Shown: one piece after another, positions 1 to 6,303 of the stretch
How positions within the stretch are numbered: position 1 is the first letter of the stretch
Layout: each line of letters begins with the position of its first letter
Origin: Parvibaculum sp.
GTDB taxonomy: Bacteria > Pseudomonadota > Alphaproteobacteria > Parvibaculales > Parvibaculaceae
NCBI GenBank assembly: GCA_014359855.1
Contig: JACIYQ010000300.1
Span: forward strand, 1 to 14,136
Direction: 5' to 3'
DNA length: 14,136 nt
Program-made: the position numbers and the translations under genes
Notes under the pieces: model-generated
Seen by the model: only the letters and a program-made list of their open reading frames with translations
The model's database searches: none
Told to the model about the DNA's origin: nothing

Positions 1-791
1 GGCTTCGCCATGAAGCTCGCAAGGAAGTTGTGCTTGCGGGCGATGGTGCCGATCAGATGACGAAGCATGATGGCGTGATCGCCCGCGCGGACAACATCGT
101 CTTCATGCTTCAGGTTGATTTCATATTGACCGGGCGCGAACTCGGCGGTGGCGCCCGACGCGGGCACGCCCTGCGCGGCGGCGGCCTCGTCGATGTCCTT
201 CAGGAGGCCCATGAAGCCGTCCAGCTCCGTGATGCCATAGACTTCGTTCGCCGTTTCACGCAAGCCCGTCGCCGGATTGATGGGCGCCTGCGGACGGCCC
301 TTGCGATCCATGTCCTTGTCGAGAAGATAGAACTCGAACTCGCAGGCGACGGTTGCCTTGAGCCCGATCTCTTCGAGCTTCTTCACGACGCGGGCAAGCA
401 CGTTGCGCGGCTCCAGCATGAGTGGTTCGCCGTCGCCATCCACCATGGTCATGAGGACCTGGGCCTGCTTCATCGACGCCCAGGGAACGGGCACGATCGA
501 GCCGGCGACAGGGTGAGCCTGCGCATCCGGGTCGCCATCCGAAAAGCCCATGCCGAGGATGTCCTCGTTCACGCCCGTCACGTCGAAGAAATAAATCGAC
601 TGCGGCATCTGCACGCCGTCGCTGAACACCTTGTCGGCTTCTTCGGAGGGGAAGCGCTTGCCGCGCACCGTGCCGCACATGTCCACGAAGACGGCGTCGA
701 GGTAGTCGATTTCGCCATGCTCGGCGAGGAAGGCATTGAATTCGCCCATGGTGGCCCAGCCCGCGGGGCCCGGTCTTTCACGATCGCTCAT
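1..791 (-). CDS. PuuA-like gamma-glutamyl-amine synthetase (glutamine synthetase family), 3' end missing
   Basis: The first 263 codons are visible; the frame is open at the left edge. Members of this family (E. coli PuuA is about 472 aa) use ATP to join glutamate to an amine such as putrescine. The beta-grasp domain is about residues 25-110, with a conserved D-x-x-G-x-x-RGKR stretch near 37-46. The catalytic domain begins near 128 with PRNVL, followed by the metal-binding EFEFYLLD at 151-158 and the second acidic motif AEFAPGQYEINL at 216-227 (E217, E224). These match PuuA better, from memory, than the ammonia-using GlnA. The ATG at 791 has no strong ribosome site; M15 (position 749) is an alternative. 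It follows the PuuB-like gene by 107 bp, matching the pathway. Substrate is uncertain: related enzymes act on methylamine, isopropylamine or aniline. The adenylylation region lies outside the window. Confidence 0.87.
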   Translation of the reverse strand, partial: MSDRERPGPAGWATMGEFNAFLAEHGEIDYLDAVFVDMCGTVRGKRFPSEEADKVFSDGVQMPQSIYFFDVTGVNEDILGMGFSDGDPDAQAHPVAGSIVPVPWASMKQAQVLMTMVDGDGEPLMLEPRNVLARVVKKLEEIGLKATVACEFEFYLLDKDMDRKGRPQAPINPATGLRETANEVYGITELDGFMGLLKDIDEAAAAQGVPASGATAEFAPGQYEINLKHEDDVVRAGDHAIMLRHLIGTIARKHNFLASFMAK

Positions 792-898
792 AATGTCACA
801 CTTGTTGCGCCCCGTTCCCGCAGCAGAGCCTCTCCGCCGCGCCCGGACCCGCATCCTATTTCGGCGCGCCGGACGCCGGATTGGCCCGGCCGGTCGCG

Positions 899-2236
899 CT
901 AGAGGTCAGTGAGACGATAGTAGCCGAGAGCCCCCCTGAGATACCAGCGCCGCAGCGACGGGAACGGTATGCGGGCGGGGCTCCCACGGAAAACCGCAGG
1001 AATATCCAGATTTCCGGCCGTCCCGCCGATGAGGCGCGCCAGCAGGCGGCCCGCCCAGGGGGCGGCGGCAACGCCGTTTCCATGCCAGGCGAGGGCGAAA
1101 AAAACGCCCGGATCGTCCTCAAGTTCGCCGATCGAAGGGGTGCGGCGCAGCGTCATGCAGACGAGGCCGCGCCAGTTATGCGTGACCGGCACATGGGCCC
1201 AGCCGGGGAAGACCTCGCCGAGGCGACGCTCCATGAAACCCCTCATGCGCAGGGCGTCCGCCGGCTTGCCGGTCAGGTCGCCGCGCGCGCCGAAAAGGAA
1301 ACGGCGGTCCGGCAGAAGGCGATAGTAGAAGAGGAGATTGCGCGTGTTGGCGCAGGGAATTTCCGTCTGCCAGTTCTGCGCGGCGAGTTCTGCTTCCGTC
1401 AGCGGGCGCGTCACCACGATGTTCGACATGACGGGGATGAGGCGCGGCGAGAGGTCCGGGTGAAGGCGCTCTTGCGTGAAGCCGTTGGTTGCGACCACAA
1501 CGCGGCGCGCCGAGACCGTGCCCGACGGCGTGACGAGACGGTGGAGCCCCCCTGCCCGCTCCCAGCGGATGACGGGCGACGATCCATGCAACTTCGCGCC
1601 CGCGCGATCCGCCGCGAAGGCGAGCCCGCGCGCGAAGCGCAATGGCTGAAGGCCGAAGCCGACAGGATTGTGGAGCGCGCCGAACTGTTCGGTCGAGTCG
1701 TAGAATTTTTCGGCGACTTCCTCGCGACGGAAGAGTTGGGCGGCGATGCCGAGGCGCGCAAGAAGTTCGCGCTCATGTTCGAGATGACGCCAGCGAGAGG
1801 GCGCATGCGCCACGTGGAGTTCGCCCTCGCCCTGGGGACGGATGCCGATGTTCTCGTCGCGCGCGAGATCGCGAACGAGTTCCACCGCTTCGATCTGTGA
1901 GGCGATGAAACGGCGCGCTTCGTCCTCGCCGTAGCGCGAGATCAATTCGTCCAGCGAAAGGGCCGCGGGCGGCAGCGTGCAAAAGCCGCCATTGCGGCCG
2001 GAGGCGCCCCAGCCGAGAGGACCGGCTTCGAGCAGACGGACATCGGCGTTGAAATCGCGGGCGAGATGCAGGGCGCAGGAAAGGCCGGTGTAACCGCCGC
2101 CGATAATCGCGACATCGCAGGTCTCGTCGCGCACAGGACCGAGATCGACGCCCTCGCCGAGTGGCGGCGCCTCGTCTTCCCAATAGCTGCCGACGGGAAT
2201 GGCGGGGTCGTAGATGCCGGGATGATACCAGGTCAT
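899..2236 (-). CDS. PuuB-like FAD-dependent amine oxidoreductase (DAO family)
   Basis: A 445-aa flavoprotein that probably oxidises the gamma-glutamyl-amine made by the downstream synthetase, giving an aldehyde, ammonia and H2O2. The dinucleotide-binding motif IIGGGYTGL is at residues 44-52 and ends at an acidic residue (E70) that should hold the FAD ribose. The DAO signature GASGRNGGF follows at 77-85. The C-terminal end, with a PFP(S) stretch and a closing YY-R-L segment, resembles E. coli PuuB (426 aa). I chose ATG 2236 (MTWYHPG) because GGAG lies 12 nt upstream and the conserved region starts soon after. ATG 2254 would add six residues. The frame stays open upstream to 2416, but that would run into the preceding gene. 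The gap to that gene is 73 bp. Other DAO enzymes (sarcosine or glycine oxidase) are possible, but the neighbouring PuuA-like gene favours this call. Confidence 0.87.
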   Translation of the reverse strand: MTWYHPGIYDPAIPVGSYWEDEAPPLGEGVDLGPVRDETCDVAIIGGGYTGLSCALHLARDFNADVRLLEAGPLGWGASGRNGGFCTLPPAALSLDELISRYGEDEARRFIASQIEAVELVRDLARDENIGIRPQGEGELHVAHAPSRWRHLEHERELLARLGIAAQLFRREEVAEKFYDSTEQFGALHNPVGFGLQPLRFARGLAFAADRAGAKLHGSSPVIRWERAGGLHRLVTPSGTVSARRVVVATNGFTQERLHPDLSPRLIPVMSNIVVTRPLTEAELAAQNWQTEIPCANTRNLLFYYRLLPDRRFLFGARGDLTGKPADALRMRGFMERRLGEVFPGWAHVPVTHNWRGLVCMTLRRTPSIGELEDDPGVFFALAWHGNGVAAAPWAGRLLARLIGGTAGNLDIPAVFRGSPARIPFPSLRRWYLRGALGYYRLTDL

Positions 2237-2256
2237 TTTGTTGTCTTTCTCCATGC

Positions 2257-2276
2257 GCAACAATGGTTGCTGTTGC
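2257..2276. repeat. Short inverted repeat ahead of the PuuB-like gene
   Basis: gcaaca (2257-2262) and tgttgc (2271-2276) form a 6-bp inverted repeat around an 8-nt centre in the 73-bp gap upstream of the PuuB-like gene. It lies 21-40 bp before the preferred start. It could be an operator half-site pair or a weak hairpin. There is no U-tract, so it is not a convincing terminator, and the repeat is short enough to be chance. Confidence 0.25.
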
Positions 2277-2309
2277 ACGTGGAGAGGATAGCAGCAGGCG
2301 GAAAGGAGA

Positions 2310-2876
2310 TCACTCCAGGGGCGGAGGGGGAGACATTCCATCGACGTCACGGCCCTCGCCGGCGTGTTCAGACCGGCGAAATCGGACGCGCTCTTCCTTG
2401 CGCATCGCTTCGGCAACGCGCTTGCGCTGTTCGGGCGAAAGTTTCTCGAAGCCGGCCATCATGGCATCGCGGCCGACCTCGCCCATCTGCTTCATCGCCC
2501 GGTCCATCTTGTCGAAGGCGGCGCGGACGGCCGCCTCGTCATAGGGATCGGCGGCAACAGCATCGGCCAGTTCGCTCTTCGCCTCACGCATGGCCAGGAG
2601 GTGCGGCCGAATTTCGGGAAAGTGGCCGAGCATCGCCGCGCGGATCGCCTTGCGGTCGGCCTCGGGAAGATCCTTGAAGCTCCGATGGAACATGCCGGGG
2701 CCTACACCACGGGGCGGCAAGCCGAACTCGCCGTCATGCGGCGGACGGAAAAAGAGCGGCACGGAGATGAGGCCGATGAGAAAAATGTTGACCGCAAGCG
2801 AGGCGAGAAAGGCGGGGCCAAGCCAGCGGCGCGGCGGCTTCCCGGCAGACGGGGCGATGCCGTTCGTATCGCTCAT
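2310..2876 (-). CDS. Membrane-anchored periplasmic metal/stress sensor (Metal_resist/Spy/CnrX-type)
   Basis: A 188-aa protein with a short cytoplasmic N-terminus, one membrane segment at about 19-43 and a helical periplasmic domain. That domain is rich in charged residues and has H47, H64, H85, H92 and H171, plus several methionines. The segment LSPEQRKRVAEAM at 146-158 is typical of the Spy/CpxP/Metal_resist superfamily, whose members bind metals or unfolded proteins; CnrX, which governs an ECF sigma factor, is one. ATG 2876 is chosen over GTG 2885 because it overlaps the upstream stop as ATGA and has GAGGAG 8 nt ahead. The protein probably signals through the preceding membrane protein to the ECF factor. 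The proline-rich tail has no obvious role. Metal specificity cannot be read from the sequence, and a chaperone role is the alternative. Confidence 0.82.
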   Translation of the reverse strand: MSDTNGIAPSAGKPPRRWLGPAFLASLAVNIFLIGLISVPLFFRPPHDGEFGLPPRGVGPGMFHRSFKDLPEADRKAIRAAMLGHFPEIRPHLLAMREAKSELADAVAADPYDEAAVRAAFDKMDRAMKQMGEVGRDAMMAGFEKLSPEQRKRVAEAMRKEERVRFRRSEHAGEGRDVDGMSPPPPLE

Positions 2877-3379
2877 TGCATCCACTCCTCGGGCCAGACC
2901 TGATCGGCCATGGCCAGCGCGATCAATCCTTCGCCGGTTTCCGTTTCCGTCGAGGCGGTGACGGCGGTGCCGGTGAGGGACAGGGAAATGTCCGAGGCCG
3001 AACCAAGCGCGACCCCCATCACCAGCGCGGCCGCAAGCGTGCCCGCGGGAAAGGCCGCCGATCCATATGGCCAGACGGTTTCGAGGAGACCGCGAAGGAA
3101 ACCCTTTTCCTTCTGCGGGCGCGCGGGAACGAGCGGCGCCACGGCACGGGGGCGGGCTGCCATCAGACGTTCGGTGAGCGCGGCAGAAGGCTCTTCGGCG
3201 GGTGCCATGTCGAGCAGCGCATCGAAGCGCGCCGCTTCAGCCACCAGCGACTGCGCCTCCGGCGAGGACGACGCCAAGGCTTCGGCCATGGACCGCTCGC
3301 CCTGCGGCCAACGCGCGGGCGAGGCGCCATAGGCCTCAACGATCTCGCGCAGCCGTTCCAATGTCATTTCGTTTCGCAT
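2873..3379 (-). CDS. Single-pass membrane protein, probable anti-sigma factor
   Basis: A 168-aa protein: a cytoplasmic region of about 100 residues, one hydrophobic segment at about 106-128 and a short acidic, Ser/Thr-rich tail of about 40 residues outside. The N-terminal half reads as amphipathic helices, with an A-Y-G-A-x-P-x-R-W-P stretch at 16-25. I associate that stretch with small proteins encoded after ECF factors in alphaproteobacteria. There is no ZAS zinc motif (His-x3-Cys-x2-Cys). The topology, and the place between the sigma gene (27-bp gap) and the periplasmic sensor gene (ATGA overlap), suggest that it holds the sigma factor at the membrane. This function is inferred from context and topology. 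ATG 3379 is the first start; M5 is possible. The ribosome site is weak, so translation may be coupled to the sigma gene. Confidence 0.68.
   Translation of the reverse strand: MRNEMTLERLREIVEAYGASPARWPQGERSMAEALASSSPEAQSLVAEAARFDALLDMAPAEEPSAALTERLMAARPRAVAPLVPARPQKEKGFLRGLLETVWPYGSAAFPAGTLAAALVMGVALGSASDISLSLTGTAVTASTETETGEGLIALAMADQVWPEEWMQ
2885..2890 (-). promoter_or_regulatory. Ribosome binding site fixing the sensor start
   Basis: GAGGAG lies 8 nt before ATG 2876, inside the 3' end of the anti-sigma-like gene. It decides between ATG 2876 and the in-frame GTG 2885, which would sit within the site itself. Confidence 0.7.
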
Positions 3380-3406
3380 CGTCTCAAGTCCACTTCCCGC
3401 GCCAGA

Positions 3407-3982
3407 TCAGGCGCTTATTTCCCTTGAACGCAACAGCTCGTCTTTTTCCGTCGCAAGCGCCACCCGCAACTGGCGGCGCGCCCGCGACAGAAGCGATTCC
3501 ACCGCTTCCACGGTGACACCGAGAATATCCGCCGCTTCGATATTTCCGAGACCCTGATAATGCGAAAGCACGATGGCCGCGCGCTGGCGCTCGGGCAGGT
3601 TCTGGAGGGCGGCTTCCACGCGGGCCGCGAGCTCGCGCTGCTCAAGCTGCCGGTCGGGACCGGGCTCGCCGCTCGCGGGCTCGGGAATGGCGTCGATATC
3701 CTCGGTGCCGCGCCGGCGGCGCAGGCGGTCGAGGCAGAGATTGGTGGCAACGCGGTGGAGCCAGGTGCCGAATTGTGCCTTGCCGGGCTCCCAGCGTCCG
3801 GCATGGGTCCAGACGCGGAGGAAAACCTCCTGTGCGACCTCTTCGGCGTCGGCATGGTTGCCGAGCATGCGGCGGGCAAGCGCAAGCATGCGCGTGAGGT
3901 GCCGGTCCATCAACGCACGGCAAGCCGCCTCGTCGCCCGATGCGACAGCGGCCACGAGTTCATCGTCCGACGGTTTGTTCAA
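3407..3982 (-). CDS. ECF-type RNA polymerase sigma factor
   Basis: A 191-aa sigma-70 family protein with only regions 2 and 4. Region 2 (about 23-91) carries the core-binding DAEEVAQEVFLRVW stretch at 45-58 and the -10 recognition segment FGTWLHRVATNLCLDRLRRRR at about 71-91. After a short acidic linker, region 4 (about 122-175) has LPERQRAAIVLSHYQG and the helix-turn-helix around ADILGVTVEAVESLLSRAR. It should direct polymerase to a small regulon in response to an envelope signal. The start is taken as TTG 3982, because AAGGGGAAAG lies just upstream and homology begins there. The alternative ATG 4105 would add 41 unrelated residues and read through the 4051-4078 hairpin. The order sigma, membrane protein, periplasmic sensor argues for control by the two downstream products. 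Confidence 0.93.
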   Translation of the reverse strand: MNKPSDDELVAAVASGDEAACRALMDRHLTRMLALARRMLGNHADAEEVAQEVFLRVWTHAGRWEPGKAQFGTWLHRVATNLCLDRLRRRRGTEDIDAIPEPASGEPGPDRQLEQRELAARVEAALQNLPERQRAAIVLSHYQGLGNIEAADILGVTVEAVESLLSRARRQLRVALATEKDELLRSREISA

Positions 3983-3988
3983 CCGTAT

Positions 3989-3998
3989 CTTTCCCCTT
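3989..3998 (-). promoter_or_regulatory. Ribosome binding site for the TTG start of the sigma gene
   Basis: The sequence AAGGGGAAAG ends 6 nt before TTG 3982, and its GGGG core sits 10 nt before it. No other start codon lies between here and ATG 4105, so this site is the main reason for the TTG call. Confidence 0.55.
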
Positions 3999-4050
3999 GT
4001 TGGGCCATCTGAACAAAGAGGGCCCGGCGACGCCGGTATTGAGCCGATGT

Positions 4051-4078
4051 CAGGGCGCCGGCACGGACCGGCGCCCTG
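4051..4078 (-). terminator. Perfect 11-bp GC hairpin after the EF-hand gene
   Basis: cagggcgccgg (4051-4061) and ccggcgccctg (4068-4078) pair perfectly around a 6-nt loop. The hairpin begins 35 nt past the EF-hand stop and ends 68 nt before the sigma start. Neither strand has a run of T after it, so it is not a classical intrinsic terminator. It could slow polymerase, protect the 3' end of the EF-hand mRNA, or act as an operator for the sigma gene. Confidence 0.5.
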
Positions 4079-4113
4079 CAAAGGTCCAAGGCGGCGATCC
4101 GCCATGAGACAGT

Positions 4114-4842
4114 CTACTCCGCTTCGGGCGCCTCGGCACCCGGTCCACCGTGGTGCATGCGGCCTTCACCGGGCTCGATCTTGCCGTCGCCGTTTGCGTC
4201 GAGACGTTCGAACATCTTCTCGCTGCCGACCGCAAATTCGGCCTTCGTCACCTGGCCGTCGCCATCGGCATCGATGCGACCGAAGCGACCGCCGTGATCT
4301 CCGCGTTTGCCTTCATGGTTGCCCATACGCGTCTTCATGTTCTCGTGCGCGGCCTGCATTTCGTCCTGCGTGAGCGCGCCGTCACCATCCTTGTCGGCGG
4401 CGGCAAAGAACTTCTCCATGCGGTCCGCGTGGCGGCCGGGCATGCCGCCCTCCTTGCTGTGCTCGGCCATGCGGGCGGCGGCTGCCGCCTTCATTTCGTC
4501 GAGCGTGAGCTTGCCGTCACCATCGGCATCGGCGGCAGCAAAGCGCTCTGCGGGATCGCCGCGCTTGTCGTCGAACCGCGCGCGCATCTTTCCGTGCATG
4601 GCCGCCAATTCGTCCTTCGTCAGGACGCCATCGCCATCTGCGTCGGCGCCGGCGAAGCGCTTCTCGCTCGCGGCCTGCATCTCTTCCTTCGAGATGTAGC
4701 CGTCGCCATTCGTGTCGGTCTGCTCGAACAGCCTGGCACCATGGCCGCCCTCGCCGGGTCCGGCCTGCGAGAACGCGGGCACGGCGACCGCCAGAGCGAG
4801 CACCGCCGCGGTACCGAGCAATCCATATTTCAGTTTACGCAT
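4114..4842 (-). CDS. Secreted protein with six EF-hand calcium sites
   Basis: A 242-aa protein with a clear signal peptide: basic start, hydrophobic core at about 7-21, and likely cleavage after AFS near residue 25. Six canonical EF-hand loops follow, at 43-54, 67-78, 105-116, 150-161, 191-202 and 215-226. Each has the D-x-[DN]-G-[DN]-G pattern and the closing acidic residue. Linkers are rich in His and Met, for example MPGRHADRM, MGNHEGKRGDHGG and GRMHHGG. It should be periplasmic or extracellular and bind calcium as a buffer or sensor; no enzymatic domain is visible. ATG 4842 is preceded by AAGGAAGAGGA with a 7-nt gap. A structured leader lies upstream and a hairpin downstream, so it may form its own unit. 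Its place before the ECF/sensor genes suggests a link to envelope metal or stress response, but that is inference. Confidence 0.93.
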   Translation of the reverse strand: MRKLKYGLLGTAAVLALAVAVPAFSQAGPGEGGHGARLFEQTDTNGDGYISKEEMQAASEKRFAGADADGDGVLTKDELAAMHGKMRARFDDKRGDPAERFAAADADGDGKLTLDEMKAAAAARMAEHSKEGGMPGRHADRMEKFFAAADKDGDGALTQDEMQAAHENMKTRMGNHEGKRGDHGGRFGRIDADGDGQVTKAEFAVGSEKMFERLDANGDGKIEPGEGRMHHGGPGAEAPEAE

Positions 4843-4887
4843 CTCAAATTCCTCTTCCTTGGGTTTCCGTACCCCGGGGGCGTTCGC

Positions 4888-4938
4888 GTTCCGGAGCCGC
4901 AGGCGTCAACTGCGGGAGGTACCCGCGGTCTCCGGAAC
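4888..4938 (-). promoter_or_regulatory. Structured leader with competing hairpins upstream of the EF-hand gene
   Basis: On the minus strand a 9-bp stem (4930-4938 with 4888-4896) continues, past one bulged base at 4929, into 4 more pairs (4925-4928 with 4897-4900). Two inner hairpins are possible. One is GCGGG/CCCGC with a 5-nt loop (4912-4926). The other is CCGCAG/CTGCGG with a 7-nt loop (4897-4915). They share 4912-4915, so both cannot form at once. The element ends 45 nt before ATG 4842 and would lie in the mRNA leader if transcription starts upstream of it. No known riboswitch is recognised; a DNA operator is an alternative. Confidence 0.4.
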
Positions 4939-5061
4939 CGGCATGTCCGGACGTATGTATCTCTGCTTCAAGGGGGGATCAGCAGCGAGGCCGTCCGGGC
5001 CACCGTTATCGAGACAAACGCGTGGAGGCGGAAAATCCGTCGGACGGCGGCGACAATTTTT

Positions 5062-6303
5062 TCAGGGCTTGAGAGGGGCCGGCAGGATTCGGGCCCGGAG
5101 CACGACTTCGCGTGCGCCGAGGCCCTCGCGCAGGGTCGCCGTGAGGGCGAGTTCGCCATCGGCGGCTTCGTCCTCGACCATGGCAAAAGCGATATTGGCG
5201 CCGAGCGCCGGAGAGAAGCCGGAGGTGGTGACCGTGCCCACCTGGCGCGTGCCGGAGAGGACGGACGACAGGGAGACAGGCTCGAGGGCATCAGCGACGA
5301 GCACCACGAGGCGGCGGCGCGGCGGCACCGGCGCGAGGCTGCGGAGCGCGCGACCACCGTTGAAAACCGCCTTGCCCGAGGCGACGAGAGGATTGCGCCA
5401 AAGCTCGAACGGCGTCGACGCACCGGCGCTCGCGACAGCGGCGAGGGCCGAGAGATAGTCTTTGCCCGCGCGAGGGAAACCGGCTTCGAGGCGCGCAAGT
5501 TCGCGAAGCGCAAAGCCGGTGGCCCGGAGGCCATGCGGAGCGCCCTTCTCCATCAAATGACGCCATAGATGAGGGGCGTCTTCGGCGTCCGCCCAGAGTT
5601 CGTAACCGAGATCGCCGCTCGCGCCGGTGCGGCTTACATAGACGGGCATGCGCGCAATGTCCGCCCACCGCGCGGCGAAGGGCGCCAGTCCGTCGATGTT
5701 CGCAACGCCCGCTTCGTGCAGACAGAGCGCTGACAACGGGCCCTGAAGCGAAAGAAGCGCGAGGGTCGCACTGACATCGGCGATGCCAACGCGAAAACCC
5801 TCCCCGCTGTCCATCATCCATGCGAGGTGCGTTTCTTCCGTAACCAGACGATATTCCTCTTCGCCGAGGCGGAAGAGAAGCCCATCACCGAGGACAAGGC
5901 CGCGGCCTTCGCAGAAGACGACATGAACGGCCGTGTCGACTTCAAGTGCGGCGAGATCGCGCGTCACGAGACGCTGCAGATAGTCGAGAGCGTCACGCCC
6001 GAAGATTCGGTATTTGACGAGCGGCGAATGATCGGCAAGCGCCGCCGCCCCGCGCAACGCGCGATACTCGTCGCCAAGGTCGGTCAGCACCTCGGGCACG
6101 GTGTAGCCGTTCCAATCCGTCCAACGGTTGGTACGGCTCTCGGCGGAGGTGACGATGTGAAGCGGCGTCGTGTGGACGGTGCGCGCGAAAGGCGGCTCGG
6201 CCGGCACTTCCTCAAAGAGCGCGGGATCGACCGTCGCCTGCTCGCTACCGAGGTCGATCTCGATGTCGGGATGTTCATTCGGAGGCGCGGTGTCGGGCGT
6301 CAT
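5062..6303 (-). CDS. GcvT-like aminomethyltransferase family protein, folate-dependent by fold
   Basis: A 413-aa protein of the glycine-cleavage T-protein/DmdA fold, which moves a one-carbon unit to or from tetrahydrofolate. After an atypical acidic extension of about 55 residues come the GCV_T domain (about 60-300) and the C-terminal barrel (about 305-405). Typical landmarks are DHSPLVKYRIFGRDALDYLQ at 91-110, ASGDLGYELW at 228-237, LRELARLEAGFPRAGKDY at 266-283 and GTVTTSGFSPALGANIAFAMV at 356-376. The usual two-Asp stretch of GcvT reads VLGDGL at 137-142, keeping one acidic residue (D140). ATG 6303 overlaps the previous stop as ATGA, with GGAGGA 5 nt ahead. No gcvH or gcvP is nearby, so a role in glycine cleavage itself is unlikely. 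A demethylase partner for the two flavoproteins is my inference. Confidence 0.85.
   Translation of the reverse strand: MTPDTAPPNEHPDIEIDLGSEQATVDPALFEEVPAEPPFARTVHTTPLHIVTSAESRTNRWTDWNGYTVPEVLTDLGDEYRALRGAAALADHSPLVKYRIFGRDALDYLQRLVTRDLAALEVDTAVHVVFCEGRGLVLGDGLLFRLGEEEYRLVTEETHLAWMMDSGEGFRVGIADVSATLALLSLQGPLSALCLHEAGVANIDGLAPFAARWADIARMPVYVSRTGASGDLGYELWADAEDAPHLWRHLMEKGAPHGLRATGFALRELARLEAGFPRAGKDYLSALAAVASAGASTPFELWRNPLVASGKAVFNGGRALRSLAPVPPRRRLVVLVADALEPVSLSSVLSGTRQVGTVTTSGFSPALGANIAFAMVEDEAADGELALTATLREGLGAREVVLRARILPAPLKP

Noticed and set aside
1..791. PuuA-like gene as the target of GlnE encoded in the same window
   Set aside because: GlnE acts on GlnA at a C-terminal tyrosine. This gene looks PuuA-like and its C-terminal part is outside the window, so nothing supports a functional pair.
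862..871. Palindrome cggcgcgccg between the PuuB-like and PuuA-like genes
   Set aside because: It is a 10-bp self-complementary GC run with no loop and no T-tract, common by chance at this base composition.
4170..4720. Repeated short DNA motif that looks like a tandem repeat array
   Set aside because: The repeats are spaced by the EF-hand loops, encode D-x-D-G-D-G and vary at third positions. They are protein-level repeats within one gene; the array is neither CRISPR nor satellite DNA.
4868..4898. GGAAC-N16-TACGG upstream of the EF-hand gene as an ECF promoter
   Set aside because: It resembles alphaproteobacterial ECF sites only loosely, overlaps the leader stem, and I found no matching copy ahead of the sigma gene, where autoregulation would be expected.
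4150..5568. A 472-codon plus-strand open frame and similar long frames at 30-902, 881-1900 and 6375-7220
   Set aside because: Each is antisense to a gene with clear domain motifs, and each translation has the composition of a shadow frame. None has a recognisable motif of its own.
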